Part shown: piece by piece, positions 39,941 through 49,238 of the stretch | Numbering within the stretch: the stretch's first letter is position 1 | Layout: every line of letters starts with the position of its first letter | Assembly: GCA_964595955.1 (NCBI GenBank) | Contig: CAZQSF010000018.1 | Location: 1-50,782 of the forward strand | Direction of reading: 5' to 3' | DNA length: 50,782 bases | Origin: JAJDFU01 sp964595955 | Lineage (GTDB): Bacteria > Bacteroidota > Bacteroidia > Chitinophagales > Saprospiraceae | Made by a program: the position numbers and the translations under genes | Notes under the pieces: generated by a model | What the model was told of the DNA's origin: nothing | The model's database searches: none | What the model saw: only the letters and a program-made list of their open reading frames with translations

Positions 39941-39987
39941 TGTAGCAGAAATCCTACAAGGCACCTCCGGGGATCTATCTATATTTA
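39941..39987 (+). promoter_or_regulatory. Palindromic operator and promoter, site 2
   Basis: TGTAGCAGAAATCCTACA (39941-39958; 20 bp if the flanking T/A pair is counted) is followed after 21 bp by a -7-like box TATATTTA (39980-39987), 23 nt before the response-regulator ATG. No TTTG is present at -33, as expected if a bound activator replaces it. The site suggests that the regulator controls its own operon. Confidence 0.7.
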
Positions 39988-40010
39988 AAGTCTGGTATTC
40001 TATTACTCCT

Positions 40011-40655
40011 ATGCCCGATCCGAAGTGCCGCATGCTCATTGCCGACGACCATTCGGTGATCCGAACGGGCCTGCGGTATTTGCTGGAGCAAAACGTGAAG
40101 AACCTCTCGATTGCCGAAGCGGACTCTTGCCAGGGGCTACTCCGCGCCTTGAAGGACTCCTTTTTCACCCACCTCATTCTCGACCTTCAGTTGGGCGACT
40201 GCAACAGCCTGGAGATCATCCCCGGCATCCTCAGATCCAATCCCGGGCTGCGCGTGCTGGTCTACACGATGAGTTCGGAAGAGGCTTTTGCGCAGCGCCT
40301 GCTGAACATGGGCGTGCACGGCTTCCTGAGCAAGGAAGCCGACGAAGAAACGGTAAGCAAGGCCCTGGATCACTTCCTGCTGCGCGGCAGCTACCTGGGC
40401 GATAGCCTGCGGCAGAAGCTCCTGCTCCGGGAAAAGCAATCCCCGGCTTCGGCCAATCCGTTCGACGAGCTCTCCGACCGCGAGATGACCGTCCTGCTGT
40501 ACCTGCTGCAGGGCTTGCGCGTAAAGGAGATCTCCGCCCGCCTGGACCTGAAAATGAGTACCATCGCTACCTACAAAGTGCGTATCTTCGAAAAGTTGGG
40601 CGTCAATAACCTTGCGGATATGCAGCGCCTGGCCGATCTGTACCACGTAGGCTGA
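40011..40655 (+). CDS. NarL/LuxR-family response regulator
   Basis: A 214-residue two-component regulator. The receiver domain has acidic residues D12-D13, the phospho-acceptor D58 (LILDLQLGD), T86 and K108 (FLSKEAD). The C-terminal GerE/LuxR helix-turn-helix spans about residues 152-205 (ELSDREMTVLLYLLQGLRVKEISARLDLKMSTIATYKVRIFEKLGV). LuxR-type DNA-binding domains dimerise on palindromes with TGTAG-like half-sites, which fits the operator at 39941. Its stop overlaps the kinase ATG by one base (TGATG), so the two are translated together. It is the likely regulator of sites 1 to 3; that link is inferred. Confidence 0.92.
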   Translation: MPDPKCRMLIADDHSVIRTGLRYLLEQNVKNLSIAEADSCQGLLRALKDSFFTHLILDLQLGDCNSLEIIPGILRSNPGLRVLVYTMSSEEAFAQRLLNMGVHGFLSKEADEETVSKALDHFLLRGSYLGDSLRQKLLLREKQSPASANPFDELSDREMTVLLYLLQGLRVKEISARLDLKMSTIATYKVRIFEKLGVNNLADMQRLADLYHVG

Positions 40656-43600
40656 TGATGCTTCCCAATTTGCTTCGCATGCTTCTTTCCGGGCTGGCCA
40701 TGCTGTGTGGCCTGGAGGCCGGCCTGTGGGCGCAGCAACCCTACCACCCCATCCAATATACCTCCAAGGACGGCTTGCCGCAAAACTCCATCCGCGGGCT
40801 GGCCTTTGACGAGCATGGGTTCCTGTGGGTGGCCACCGAAGGGGGCCTCGCCCGATTTGACGGGCAAGGCTTCCGGCTGTGTGGAGCAGATCAGCATCCG
40901 GACCTCGGCAACCAGCGGTTCAAGCAGGTGATCCCCTTGCCAGACGGCAGCATTCTCTTTGTCGATTACACCAATGCGCTTTTTCTGCTGGAAAAAGGGA
41001 TCTTTCGCAGGGTTCCCTGGCCGGATAACAAGGTCTTCGATTCGCGGATTTTCAGGGGCAGCGTACCCTCCTTATCGGTCCTTCTCGACGAGCCCCTTCT
41101 TCAAAAGGAAATGGAAAAATGGGAGAAGCCTTCCCGCATGGCCCTCTTTCCGGCCGGCCCAAACCGCCTTTTTGCCATCAGCTCCCGGATAGCCCTCCTG
41201 GATCTGGACCGCCAGGAGCGGCTCATCCTGCCGAAAAGAACGCAATCTCCTCACCGATTCACCTTCGTAAATGGGCAATTGCTTCACCTCAATACCCAAA
41301 ATCAGCTGGTTCGCCTGGATCTGGAAACCCAAAGCTGGCAGGCCTGCCATTGGACCCTTCAAGACGAGGAGGGCACCCCCTTTTCTCTGGCGGATCCCAC
41401 ATTTTACAGCCCCCCACCCCACGATCAGTCGTTTTTGGAAGCCGGAGGAAGGCTCTATCGCCTGCTGCCTACCGGGCGTCCGGACCGCTTCCGGCTGGAA
41501 CTCCTGCTCAGGGAGCTTCCTCCCAATTGTTTGATCAGCCATCTCGTTTACCGCCCGGAAGATCAGTTGCTGGTTTTGGGAACCGACACCCGGGGCTTGT
41601 TCGTGTACCGGAAGCGGCCGTTTCAAACGATCGCCCACGCCTACGACGATCGCACCCTGGCCGCTGCCAGTTACACCCAGGCCTTGCTGGACTCCAACTC
41701 GCTGCTGACCAGCAATGGCCTGATCGTCGATTTGGAGAGCGGCAACGTCAGGGAGCGGTTCCCCTACCCGTTTCATGCCTATTACCTATATCGGAATCAA
41801 CGAGGACAACTATACTTCCGGGATCCCCAAAAAAGACTCTTCCGGTACGATCCGGCCAGGCCGGACCGGGCTCCCGAGTTCTTAATGCAAAAAACGCTGG
41901 CTATGGTCTTGCTGGAAAATCACGGGACCCGTTGGCTGATGACCGGCACGGGACTGTATCGCTGGCAAGACGAGGCTGTACAAGCCATCCTGACCGGAAG
42001 TTTTGAAGGGATCAATGCCATTCGGGGCTACTGCATGGGCGGGGGGCACGACCTCTGGATAGCTGCGCACATGCAAGTGTACCGGGTAGACACCTGCACG
42101 TGGCAGGTGGACTCTTTCCCCGAGCTGGACGGAGCCCGAACACGCTCCCTGGCCTGGATCGACGGCAAGCTCTTTGCGGGCACCTACGGCAACGGCTACT
42201 TCGTATATGACAAAGGCCGGTTTACGGCCATGCCTGCCGGACGGGGCAACGAACTGGCCAATGTGCACGCTTTCGTACGCGACATCAGCGACTATCTCTG
42301 GATCTCCACCAACCGGGGGCTGTTCAAGACCCATCTCGGGGCCGTGGATGCCTACCTGGCAGACAGCACCCTCGGACTTTTTTACTACACCTACCTGGAA
42401 GAGGACGGCATCCGGAACACGGAATTCAACGGCGGCTGCATACCCAATCACCTCTGGCTACCCGACGGGCGTTTGTCTCTGCCCTCCATGCAGGGCCTGG
42501 TCCTCTTCGATCCGCATGCCACCACGCACAATTTCGATACCGACAGCGTACTGTTCAGCCGCCTGCGGGCAGACGGCGCAGCGTTAGCCCTGACCCCAGA
42601 GATCCGCATCCCCGCGGATCACTACGAGCTAAGTGTCGATTGGGCTACCCCCTGGTGGGGCCATGCTTACAACCTGGATATACAGTACCGGCTCGAAGGC
42701 GTACACCGCGACTATCAGCCCATGAGCATGGGGCAAAAGAAGCTGTATTTCGGACACCTCAAGCCGGGCCGGTACCTGCTGCATGTGCGAAAACGCATCG
42801 GCTTCGGGCCGTCGGACTTCGTCTATTCCCGCCTGCCCTTCACCGTGGAGGCGCCCTGGTATCTCAGCCCCTGGGCCATCGGCCTGTACGGGCTGGGCTT
42901 TTTGGTATTGGTCTGGGCAACTTCAGCCGCCTACACGCGCACCATCCGGGGCCGAAACATCCTGCTGGAACAAAAAGTGGATGTCCAAACGGCCGAGCTG
43001 CGCACCGCCAACCGGCAGCTGGGCCAGAACCTGGAAAAGCTGAGCCGCACCGAACGCGAATTGCGACAGAACCTCAAGACGAAAGACCGCCTCATCTCCG
43101 TGATCTCCCACGATATTCTCACCCCCCTGCGTTTCATCGGCATGATCGCCCGCCTGGGAAGCGGCCGCGAAGAGAAGGACGGGGCGCAGGTGCAAAAGAC
43201 CCTGACCGACGTACAAAATGCCGTGGGCAAGCTCTACCACAGCACACTCAACCTGCTACACTGGGTGAAATACCAGCAGAAGAACTTCGAGATCACGCCC
43301 GGTAGTTGTTCTCCCTACGCCCTGGTGGATCGCCTCCTGCAGGATCTAGTCGAAATGGCCGAGTACCAGGGCAACACCCTGCACAACGAGCTGCCGGAAG
43401 ACGACATCATTCAAACCGATCCGCAGGTCCTGAGCATCGTATTGCACAACCTGCTGTCCAATGCCATCAAGTTTACCCGAAACGGCAGCATACACCTGCG
43501 ATCGGCCGTAGAGCCGAGCTGGTACATACTGGAAGTACAGGACACGGGCCGCGGCATGAGCGCCGAGCAGCTCGAGACCCTGCGGCGGAGATCCACCCGG

Positions 43601-43774
43601 CCCGATCGGCCCGGCTCCAACGATGTCAGCGCAGGCACCGGTATAGGCCTCTCACTGGTGGACGACCTGATGGAAGCCCTGAACGGCCACTGGGATATAG
43701 ACAGCAAGCCCGAGGCCGGCACCCAGGTGCGGCTTTTTATTCCGCTGAAAACAGCAACCAGGAACCAGGAGTAA
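40655..43774 (+). CDS. Reg_prop/Y_Y_Y sensor histidine kinase
   Basis: A 1039-residue membrane kinase with a large periplasmic sensor. A signal peptide (residues 1-27) is followed by two-component propeller (Reg_prop) repeats, for example GLPQNSIRGLAFDEHGFLWVATEGGLARFDG near 38-68 and YLWISTNRGLF later. A Y_Y_Y domain lies at about 655-735, one membrane helix at 738-760, a coiled coil, then HisKA with H819 (VISHDILTPLRF) and a HATPase domain (NLLSNAIKFTRNG, DTGRGMS, GTGIGLSLV). Many relatives in Bacteroidota are one-piece hybrid regulators of polysaccharide use; here the regulator is a separate gene just upstream. The ligand is unknown. Confidence 0.93.
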   Translation: MMLPNLLRMLLSGLAMLCGLEAGLWAQQPYHPIQYTSKDGLPQNSIRGLAFDEHGFLWVATEGGLARFDGQGFRLCGADQHPDLGNQRFKQVIPLPDGSILFVDYTNALFLLEKGIFRRVPWPDNKVFDSRIFRGSVPSLSVLLDEPLLQKEMEKWEKPSRMALFPAGPNRLFAISSRIALLDLDRQERLILPKRTQSPHRFTFVNGQLLHLNTQNQLVRLDLETQSWQACHWTLQDEEGTPFSLADPTFYSPPPHDQSFLEAGGRLYRLLPTGRPDRFRLELLLRELPPNCLISHLVYRPEDQLLVLGTDTRGLFVYRKRPFQTIAHAYDDRTLAAASYTQALLDSNSLLTSNGLIVDLESGNVRERFPYPFHAYYLYRNQRGQLYFRDPQKRLFRYDPARPDRAPEFLMQKTLAMVLLENHGTRWLMTGTGLYRWQDEAVQAILTGSFEGINAIRGYCMGGGHDLWIAAHMQVYRVDTCTWQVDSFPELDGARTRSLAWIDGKLFAGTYGNGYFVYDKGRFTAMPAGRGNELANVHAFVRDISDYLWISTNRGLFKTHLGAVDAYLADSTLGLFYYTYLEEDGIRNTEFNGGCIPNHLWLPDGRLSLPSMQGLVLFDPHATTHNFDTDSVLFSRLRADGAALALTPEIRIPADHYELSVDWATPWWGHAYNLDIQYRLEGVHRDYQPMSMGQKKLYFGHLKPGRYLLHVRKRIGFGPSDFVYSRLPFTVEAPWYLSPWAIGLYGLGFLVLVWATSAAYTRTIRGRNILLEQKVDVQTAELRTANRQLGQNLEKLSRTERELRQNLKTKDRLISVISHDILTPLRFIGMIARLGSGREEKDGAQVQKTLTDVQNAVGKLYHSTLNLLHWVKYQQKNFEITPGSCSPYALVDRLLQDLVEMAEYQGNTLHNELPEDDIIQTDPQVLSIVLHNLLSNAIKFTRNGSIHLRSAVEPSWYILEVQDTGRGMSAEQLETLRRRSTRPDRPGSNDVSAGTGIGLSLVDDLMEALNGHWDIDSKPEAGTQVRLFIPLKTATRNQE

Positions 43775-43866
43775 CCGTCTTTACTGAAGCCTATTTTCGG
43801 TTTCAGAATAAACAGCCTCTGCACGCAGACGCAACCGATCTGCCAGCGGGACGGCACCCGAAGCTT

Positions 43867-43899
43867 TAGCCCGGAAAATTTGATGAATTTTCCGGGTTA
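43867..43899 (+). terminator. Terminator of the two-component operon
   Basis: A 14-bp stem (11 perfect pairs, CCCGGAAAATT / AATTTTCCGGG, extended with one G-T pair) and a 5-nt loop lie 93 bp after the kinase stop, followed by an AT-rich stretch ending in AAATTTTAATT. It closes the operon and insulates it from operator site 3. Confidence 0.7.
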
Positions 43900-44045
43900 A
43901 CTCTACCTTAAATTTTAATTGGCAATCCTTCTGCCCCTCGCTCGGGTATGCGCGGCTTATTTTTCCTTAATCCTCTGGGAATCAGCTCATAGAACGAATA
44001 GCCACATCAGCAACAAGCTCTTTAAATATCCTTAACAATCAGCTT

Positions 44046-44092
44046 TGTAGTAGAACTTCTACATCTGTCCCTGCTCATCCGGTCTATTTTTA
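44046..44092 (+). promoter_or_regulatory. Palindromic operator and promoter, site 3
   Basis: TGTAGTAGAACTTCTACA (44046-44063) is followed after exactly 21 bp by TATTTTTA (44085-44092), the same layout as sites 1 and 2. Transcription would start near 44097, giving a leader of about 180 nt before the phosphate transporter. Confidence 0.68.
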
Positions 44093-44280
44093 ATTGCGAC
44101 TGGGGAAGGGGATCATTCATTCCGCTTCATCCCAACCGGTCATACTCACCGATGGGTGGTCTGGGAGCATCCCAAACCTCATCGCGTCATGTGTAACATC
44201 CAACAGCTCCACAGCGAACACACGGGTGTTTGCTTTCGCATGCAATTGGACCCAATCATCAGAAACAGACAAAAAACCTC
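44093..44280 (+). other. Long leader of the phosphate transporter gene
   Basis: About 185 nt separate the site 3 promoter from ATG 44281. I see no known riboswitch or terminator here. Short frames exist but look non-coding. The length suggests post-transcriptional control or a second start site. The whole gap 43775-44280 holds the terminator, the operator and this leader. Confidence 0.35.
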
Positions 44281-46530
44281 ATGGAGACGGTTTACCTCCT
44301 GCTCGTTTTCTTTTTGCTTGGACTGGCCGTATTCGACCTGATCGTCGGCGTATCCAATGATGCAGTCAACTTCCTCACCAGTGCGGTGGGGTCCAAAGCA
44401 GCGACTTTTCAGCGCATCATGATCGTGGCCAGCATTGGCATTCTCATTGGTGCCTCCTCTTCGGGGGGAATGATGGAGGTCGCCAAATCCGGGGTATTCC
44501 TGCCCGATCGATTCACCTTCCGGGAGGTGTTGTTCATCTACCTCTGTGTAATGCTGGCGGACATCCTGCTGCTCGACTTTTTCAACTCGCTCAAACTGCC
44601 CACTTCCACGACGATTTCCATTGTATTTGAATTGCTGGGCGCCTCCATCGCTGTTACCCTTTTCAAAATGTACAACGAGGGCATTCCCCTGAGCGAATTC
44701 CCAGCGTACATCAACACCACCAAGGCCCTTCAGATGATCGTGGCCATCTTTGTTTCGGTGGCCATCGCTTTTATCGTGGGTTGGCTCATCCAGTTTCTAC
44801 TTCGGGCCATCACCACCTTTGACTACAAAAAATACGCCGCCCTGGGCGGCGCCATCTTCGGGGGTATTTCCGTGGCGGTCGTACTGAATTTCATCATTAA
44901 CGTCGGCCTGAAAACTTCGCCCCTGCGCACCAATCCGGCTGTGATGTGGATGATGGACCACTTCGCTATCTTCGCCCTGCTGGTTGCTGCTGCCGTGGCG
45001 GTGCTCTTTTTCATCCTGAGCAAAGCGGGCTCTTTCGATCCCTTCCGGTTTATCACGCTGCTGGGCACCTTTGCCCTGGCCATGGCCTTTGCCAGCAACG
45101 ACCTGGTCAACTTCATCGGGGTGCCGGTAGCCAGCTTCGAAGCCTACCAGATCTGGCAAGATTCGGGCCAGGCGCCAGACGATCTCACGATGTCGGCCTT
45201 TCTGGGAGAGGGGGCTCCAGCCAGTTCCTGGATGCTTATTCTGGCCGGCATCATTATGGTACTCACGCTTTGGTTTTCCAAAAAGGCCCGGAACGTAATC
45301 CAGACAACGGTCAACCTCAGTCGCCAAAAGGACGGCATCGAGCGTTTCTCGGGCAATACGGCCTCCCGGGGTATGGTACTGGGCATTAGCGGCCTGGCAG
45401 GCGCCATCGTGGGTGCATTGCCCAAGGGCCTAGTCAACTGGTTCGAGCGCCGTTATGCCATCAAACCGCCTCTGGTCATGAATGGCGAGGACCCGCCGGC
45501 TTTCGACTTTGTACGCGCCTCCTCCAATCTCATCGTGGCGGCCTTCCTCATCTCGCTGGGCACTTCGCTGAAGCTTCCCCTGTCTACCACCTATGTTTCC
45601 TTCATGGTGCTGATGGGTACTTCCCTGGCTGACCGCGCCTGGAATCGCGACAGCGCCGTGTACCGCGTTTCCGGCGTATTCACGGTAGTCAGCGGCTGGT
45701 TTATGACGGCCATTGCCGCCTTGACCCTTTCCTCCCTTTTCGCCATTACCGTCATGAACCTCAGTTTTATCGGGGTAGGCTTGGTCTTTGCCTTCGTCGT
45801 GATCGCCATGGTCCTCGTCAACCGCTTTACCGACAACCGTCTGCAACTGGAACACACGGCAGAGCTGCCGGAAATGTGGTTCGACCGCACACCCCAGGAG
45901 CTCACTCCCTTTCTGGGCCAGCGGGCCCGGGAGGCTGCCGACACCTATGCCGGAGCTGTGGAGCGGTTGGTCAAAGCCGTAGAAGAGGAGGACCGAAAAA
46001 AAGCACACCGCCTGAGGAAAGAAATGGACAAGCAGTTGGAGATCTCCCAGAATTATACTGCCAAGCTCAACGAATACATCAGCGAACTCCCCGAAGAACG
46101 CCGCGATACAGGCCGGGTGCTGCTGGAGCTATTCTACCTCGAAACCCTGCTGCTCCATCAGGTCGAGCGCATGATCACCATCGGAAGCACCCACATTCTC
46201 AACCTGCACAAACCCCTGGAAACCGAACAGGTGAAACAGCTCGATCGCATGGTGGCGGACATCCGGCGCTTCTGCCAGGTATTGCCCTCCACCACCAGTC
46301 GGGAAAAGCCCAGCCTTGAATTGCAGCGATTGAAAAGCGAACTGGACCGCTCCATCGAACTGCAGGTCGACGGGCTCATCCACGACAAATACAACTACAA
46401 GAATAGCCTGCTCTACTTCAACCTGCTGCTGCGCAACCTGGAAAGCGCGGAGATCTTGCAGCGTATGGATGACCTGGCTGAGACAGCCCGCCCGCATTCG
46501 GAGGTCGGCGAAGGTGTACTCGACGAATGA
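44281..46530 (+). CDS. pitA: PiT-family inorganic phosphate transporter with PhoU-like tail
   Basis: A 749-residue inner-membrane transporter. The inverted-repeat PiT signature is present twice: GVSNDAVNFLTSAVGS (about residues 21-36) and FASNDLVNFIGVPVAS (near 270). About ten to twelve helices run to residue 530. From about 545 to the end a helical, charged region (REAADTYAGAVERLVKAVEEEDRKKAHRLRKEMDKQ) resembles PhoU-like bundles, found fused to PiT in many Bacteroidota. PiT proteins move phosphate with H+ or Na+; the tail may gate or signal. The start METVYLLLV is preferred over upstream in-frame codons. Under operator site 3; the receptor gene follows after 86 bp. Confidence 0.9.
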   Translation: METVYLLLVFFLLGLAVFDLIVGVSNDAVNFLTSAVGSKAATFQRIMIVASIGILIGASSSGGMMEVAKSGVFLPDRFTFREVLFIYLCVMLADILLLDFFNSLKLPTSTTISIVFELLGASIAVTLFKMYNEGIPLSEFPAYINTTKALQMIVAIFVSVAIAFIVGWLIQFLLRAITTFDYKKYAALGGAIFGGISVAVVLNFIINVGLKTSPLRTNPAVMWMMDHFAIFALLVAAAVAVLFFILSKAGSFDPFRFITLLGTFALAMAFASNDLVNFIGVPVASFEAYQIWQDSGQAPDDLTMSAFLGEGAPASSWMLILAGIIMVLTLWFSKKARNVIQTTVNLSRQKDGIERFSGNTASRGMVLGISGLAGAIVGALPKGLVNWFERRYAIKPPLVMNGEDPPAFDFVRASSNLIVAAFLISLGTSLKLPLSTTYVSFMVLMGTSLADRAWNRDSAVYRVSGVFTVVSGWFMTAIAALTLSSLFAITVMNLSFIGVGLVFAFVVIAMVLVNRFTDNRLQLEHTAELPEMWFDRTPQELTPFLGQRAREAADTYAGAVERLVKAVEEEDRKKAHRLRKEMDKQLEISQNYTAKLNEYISELPEERRDTGRVLLELFYLETLLLHQVERMITIGSTHILNLHKPLETEQVKQLDRMVADIRRFCQVLPSTTSREKPSLELQRLKSELDRSIELQVDGLIHDKYNYKNSLLYFNLLLRNLESAEILQRMDDLAETARPHSEVGEGVLDE

Positions 46531-46616
46531 GGGGGCAGGAATAAAGAAAAACCATCTGCAACCAGCGCAGGAATACAAACCACCCAAAACCTCATTTCCT
46601 TCCAAAAAATGATCTG

Positions 46617-49211
46617 ATGAAGACCATGAAACTCGTACTCTGCAGCCTTGGGCTGATCCTTTCTCTCGCACTCTGGGGGCAAGGCGAACCCGGTATTAAG
46701 GGGCATCACTTTGAAGACGAGCACCACCACGCCAAACGCGAAAAGAAACCGCATCTGGACAGCACCTACTTGAAACACTTCAAACAGAGTGAGATCCAGG
46801 ACCCGGCCGTAGTGAACCGCTTTACCCGTCGATTCATCAATGCGGTAGGCGGCAGTGCCACCGGCCTGATCGGCCGGGTTGCCGGTGCGACTGTCCAGGG
46901 CGGCATGGTTTCCTTCCGGGGACTCAACCCGCGCTATTCGACCGTCACCGTGAACGGCTTGGCCACCCCGGTTACCGAGCAAAACATCAAAGCCTTTTCC
47001 CTGGGCCTGCTGCCCTCCGATGCCATTCAGGCCATGGAGGTATATAAAGGCGGCTACTACGCCAACTACGGCGAATGGGGCGGTGGAAACATCAACATAG
47101 TGAGTACGGCCGACATTGCCGGCAACTACCTGGACGTGAGCTTCGGCCTCACCTTTCAGAACAACTTCACGTTCAACGATTTCGTCAAGCCCCAATACTG
47201 GGGGGAAGATTTCGGCAATTTCTTCGGCTACGGCAAAGACAACATTGACGTGACCCGCAAGATCGTCGGCGTAGATGAATTCCAGGCGCTGGACCGCAAC
47301 AGCGCTGCCGAGCAGGCGCGCATGATCCAGAATACCCAAGGGATAGAGACCGTCACCGCAGGACCCGGTTTTGACCTGAGCATCGGATTCGGCCATATTT
47401 TCTCCGACAACGGCCGGAGCAAGTTCTCTACTACCAACTCCCTATCTTTTTCGCGCATGCGCTCCGGAATTGCCTTCAACCGGGCGCGTTACAACAACAA
47501 GACGACCGACGAGAACGGCACGGTGACCAACTCCGAGATCACCTCCTTCCTTACCGACGGCATTTACACCGAAACGGCCCAGTTGGAAGCCACTTCCCAG
47601 TGGTTTTATCGGATTAACGAAAACAACGACATCAACCTCGCTCTCACCTACAGCCACGAAGGCTCCATGATTTCTCTGGTTCGTTACTTCGTGGGCATTC
47701 GCGACCAGAAAGACGTATTCGGGGGCAGCATAGGCCTGATAGCCAAGCAAGTCTTCATGGGCCGCCTTACCGGTAATCACGGCTTGGCCGACAACCTAGA
47801 CCTGAGCTGGTCGCTGGGCGTCGGCACCTTCAATCGCGACGAGCCCGTGCTCAATCGCTTCGGGGCACAGCGCCCCTTGCGCGATCAGGGTGCCGAATCG
47901 CCCTACCTACTCATTATACCCGAAAGCTCGAAGGCCGATGTAGGGGGCACCTTCAACAGCGATCTCAACGACAACACCCTGGGTGGGCGGATTGACCTGG
48001 GCTGGGAAGCCATCGACAACCGCCTGACCCTGCGGGCAGGCGTCCTGTTCGATCGGCTGGATCGCGACTTTGCCGCCCGCTTGCTCACCACGGCCAAGGA
48101 TGACTTCACGGCGCCCGAGCTGACCACCCCTCGCCTGAGCGCCCTGGATACCATCTTCCAGACTGAAAATTACGGTCCCAATGGCTATACCATGATCGAC
48201 GGCACATCCGAATTTGAGTCCTACAACGCCACCAACGACAACTTCGCCGGCTACCTAGGGGCGGATTTCCAGCTCGGAACCGACTGGAAGTTTTCTCTTG
48301 GCGGCCGCCTGGAAAACTTCAATCAAAGCCTGGATACCGGTATCGATACTATACAGGTAGACAATCAGGTGACGGAGTTTCTGCCCTCGGTCAATCTCTC
48401 CTATGTCGGCCACAGCCGCCTGGCTTTCAAAGCCGGCTATTCGCGCTCGCTCAATCACCCGGCCTTTCGCGAGCTATCCCCCTTTACCTTCTACGATTTT
48501 GACTATCGTTCCGATATTCAGGGAAATCCGGAGCTGCAAAGCGGCGTAGTGGACAACTTCGACCTCAGCTTGGAAGTGCTCTTTGGGCGCAACAACGAGT
48601 ACTTTGCCGTCACGCCTTTTTTAAAGCGCATCCAGAACCCCATTGAGATGAAGTACATCATCCGGTCCGAATCGCCCCTGTTCAGCTTCGAGAATGCCGA
48701 GCAGGCCACTATCGGCGGCGTGGAAATCGAATTTGCCAAATTCCTGGGCTCTTCGGCCGGATTGCGCAACCTGCTCCTTTCCGGCAACATCACCTTTACC
48801 GACAGCCGCATCGAACTGCCGGAGGGCACCCAGGAAGTGGCCAGCGAACGTCCCTTGCAAGGTCAGGTACCGCTCATCATCAATGCCGGCCTCACCTTTA
48901 TCTCGGATAATCAGAGGACCACAGCCACCCTGGCCTACCGCTATGTTGGCCGGTACCTTTTTTCGGTAGGCGATGGGGTATCCACCTTCCCCTGGTATGA
49001 GATGCCGCGCAACTACCTGAGCGCTTCCTTTTCCCAGCGCTTCGGCAATTTTAAGCTTACCCTGGCTGCGACCAACCTGCTCAACACCCGCTTTGCCCAA
49101 TTTGAAGATGCCGACCTGGACGGCAAGGTCACCACCTCCGGAGTGGACAACGAGGTACAGCGTGGCCTGGCCTACCAGACCTTTCACCTGGGTGTATCCT
49201 ATAGCTTCTAA
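46617..49211 (+). CDS. TonB-dependent outer-membrane receptor
   Basis: An 864-residue TonB-dependent receptor. After a signal peptide there is a short His-rich stretch (HHFEDEHHHAKREKK), then a plug domain (QGGMVSFRGLNPRYSTVTVNGLATPVTEQNIKAFSLGLLPSDAIQAMEVYKGGYYANYGEWGGGNINIVS) and a 22-strand type barrel ending in YQTFHLGVSYSF. It lacks the carboxypeptidase-like N-terminal domain of SusC proteins. The His-rich lead could bind a metal. It sits between PiT and a beta-helix lipoprotein, so it may import phosphate, an organophosphate or a metal-phosphate complex; the substrate is inferred from context only. Confidence 0.88.
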   Translation: MKTMKLVLCSLGLILSLALWGQGEPGIKGHHFEDEHHHAKREKKPHLDSTYLKHFKQSEIQDPAVVNRFTRRFINAVGGSATGLIGRVAGATVQGGMVSFRGLNPRYSTVTVNGLATPVTEQNIKAFSLGLLPSDAIQAMEVYKGGYYANYGEWGGGNINIVSTADIAGNYLDVSFGLTFQNNFTFNDFVKPQYWGEDFGNFFGYGKDNIDVTRKIVGVDEFQALDRNSAAEQARMIQNTQGIETVTAGPGFDLSIGFGHIFSDNGRSKFSTTNSLSFSRMRSGIAFNRARYNNKTTDENGTVTNSEITSFLTDGIYTETAQLEATSQWFYRINENNDINLALTYSHEGSMISLVRYFVGIRDQKDVFGGSIGLIAKQVFMGRLTGNHGLADNLDLSWSLGVGTFNRDEPVLNRFGAQRPLRDQGAESPYLLIIPESSKADVGGTFNSDLNDNTLGGRIDLGWEAIDNRLTLRAGVLFDRLDRDFAARLLTTAKDDFTAPELTTPRLSALDTIFQTENYGPNGYTMIDGTSEFESYNATNDNFAGYLGADFQLGTDWKFSLGGRLENFNQSLDTGIDTIQVDNQVTEFLPSVNLSYVGHSRLAFKAGYSRSLNHPAFRELSPFTFYDFDYRSDIQGNPELQSGVVDNFDLSLEVLFGRNNEYFAVTPFLKRIQNPIEMKYIIRSESPLFSFENAEQATIGGVEIEFAKFLGSSAGLRNLLLSGNITFTDSRIELPEGTQEVASERPLQGQVPLIINAGLTFISDNQRTTATLAYRYVGRYLFSVGDGVSTFPWYEMPRNYLSASFSQRFGNFKLTLAATNLLNTRFAQFEDADLDGKVTTSGVDNEVQRGLAYQTFHLGVSYSF

Positions 49212-49238
49212 CCCATCATCCAAAAAACAGATAGCCTC

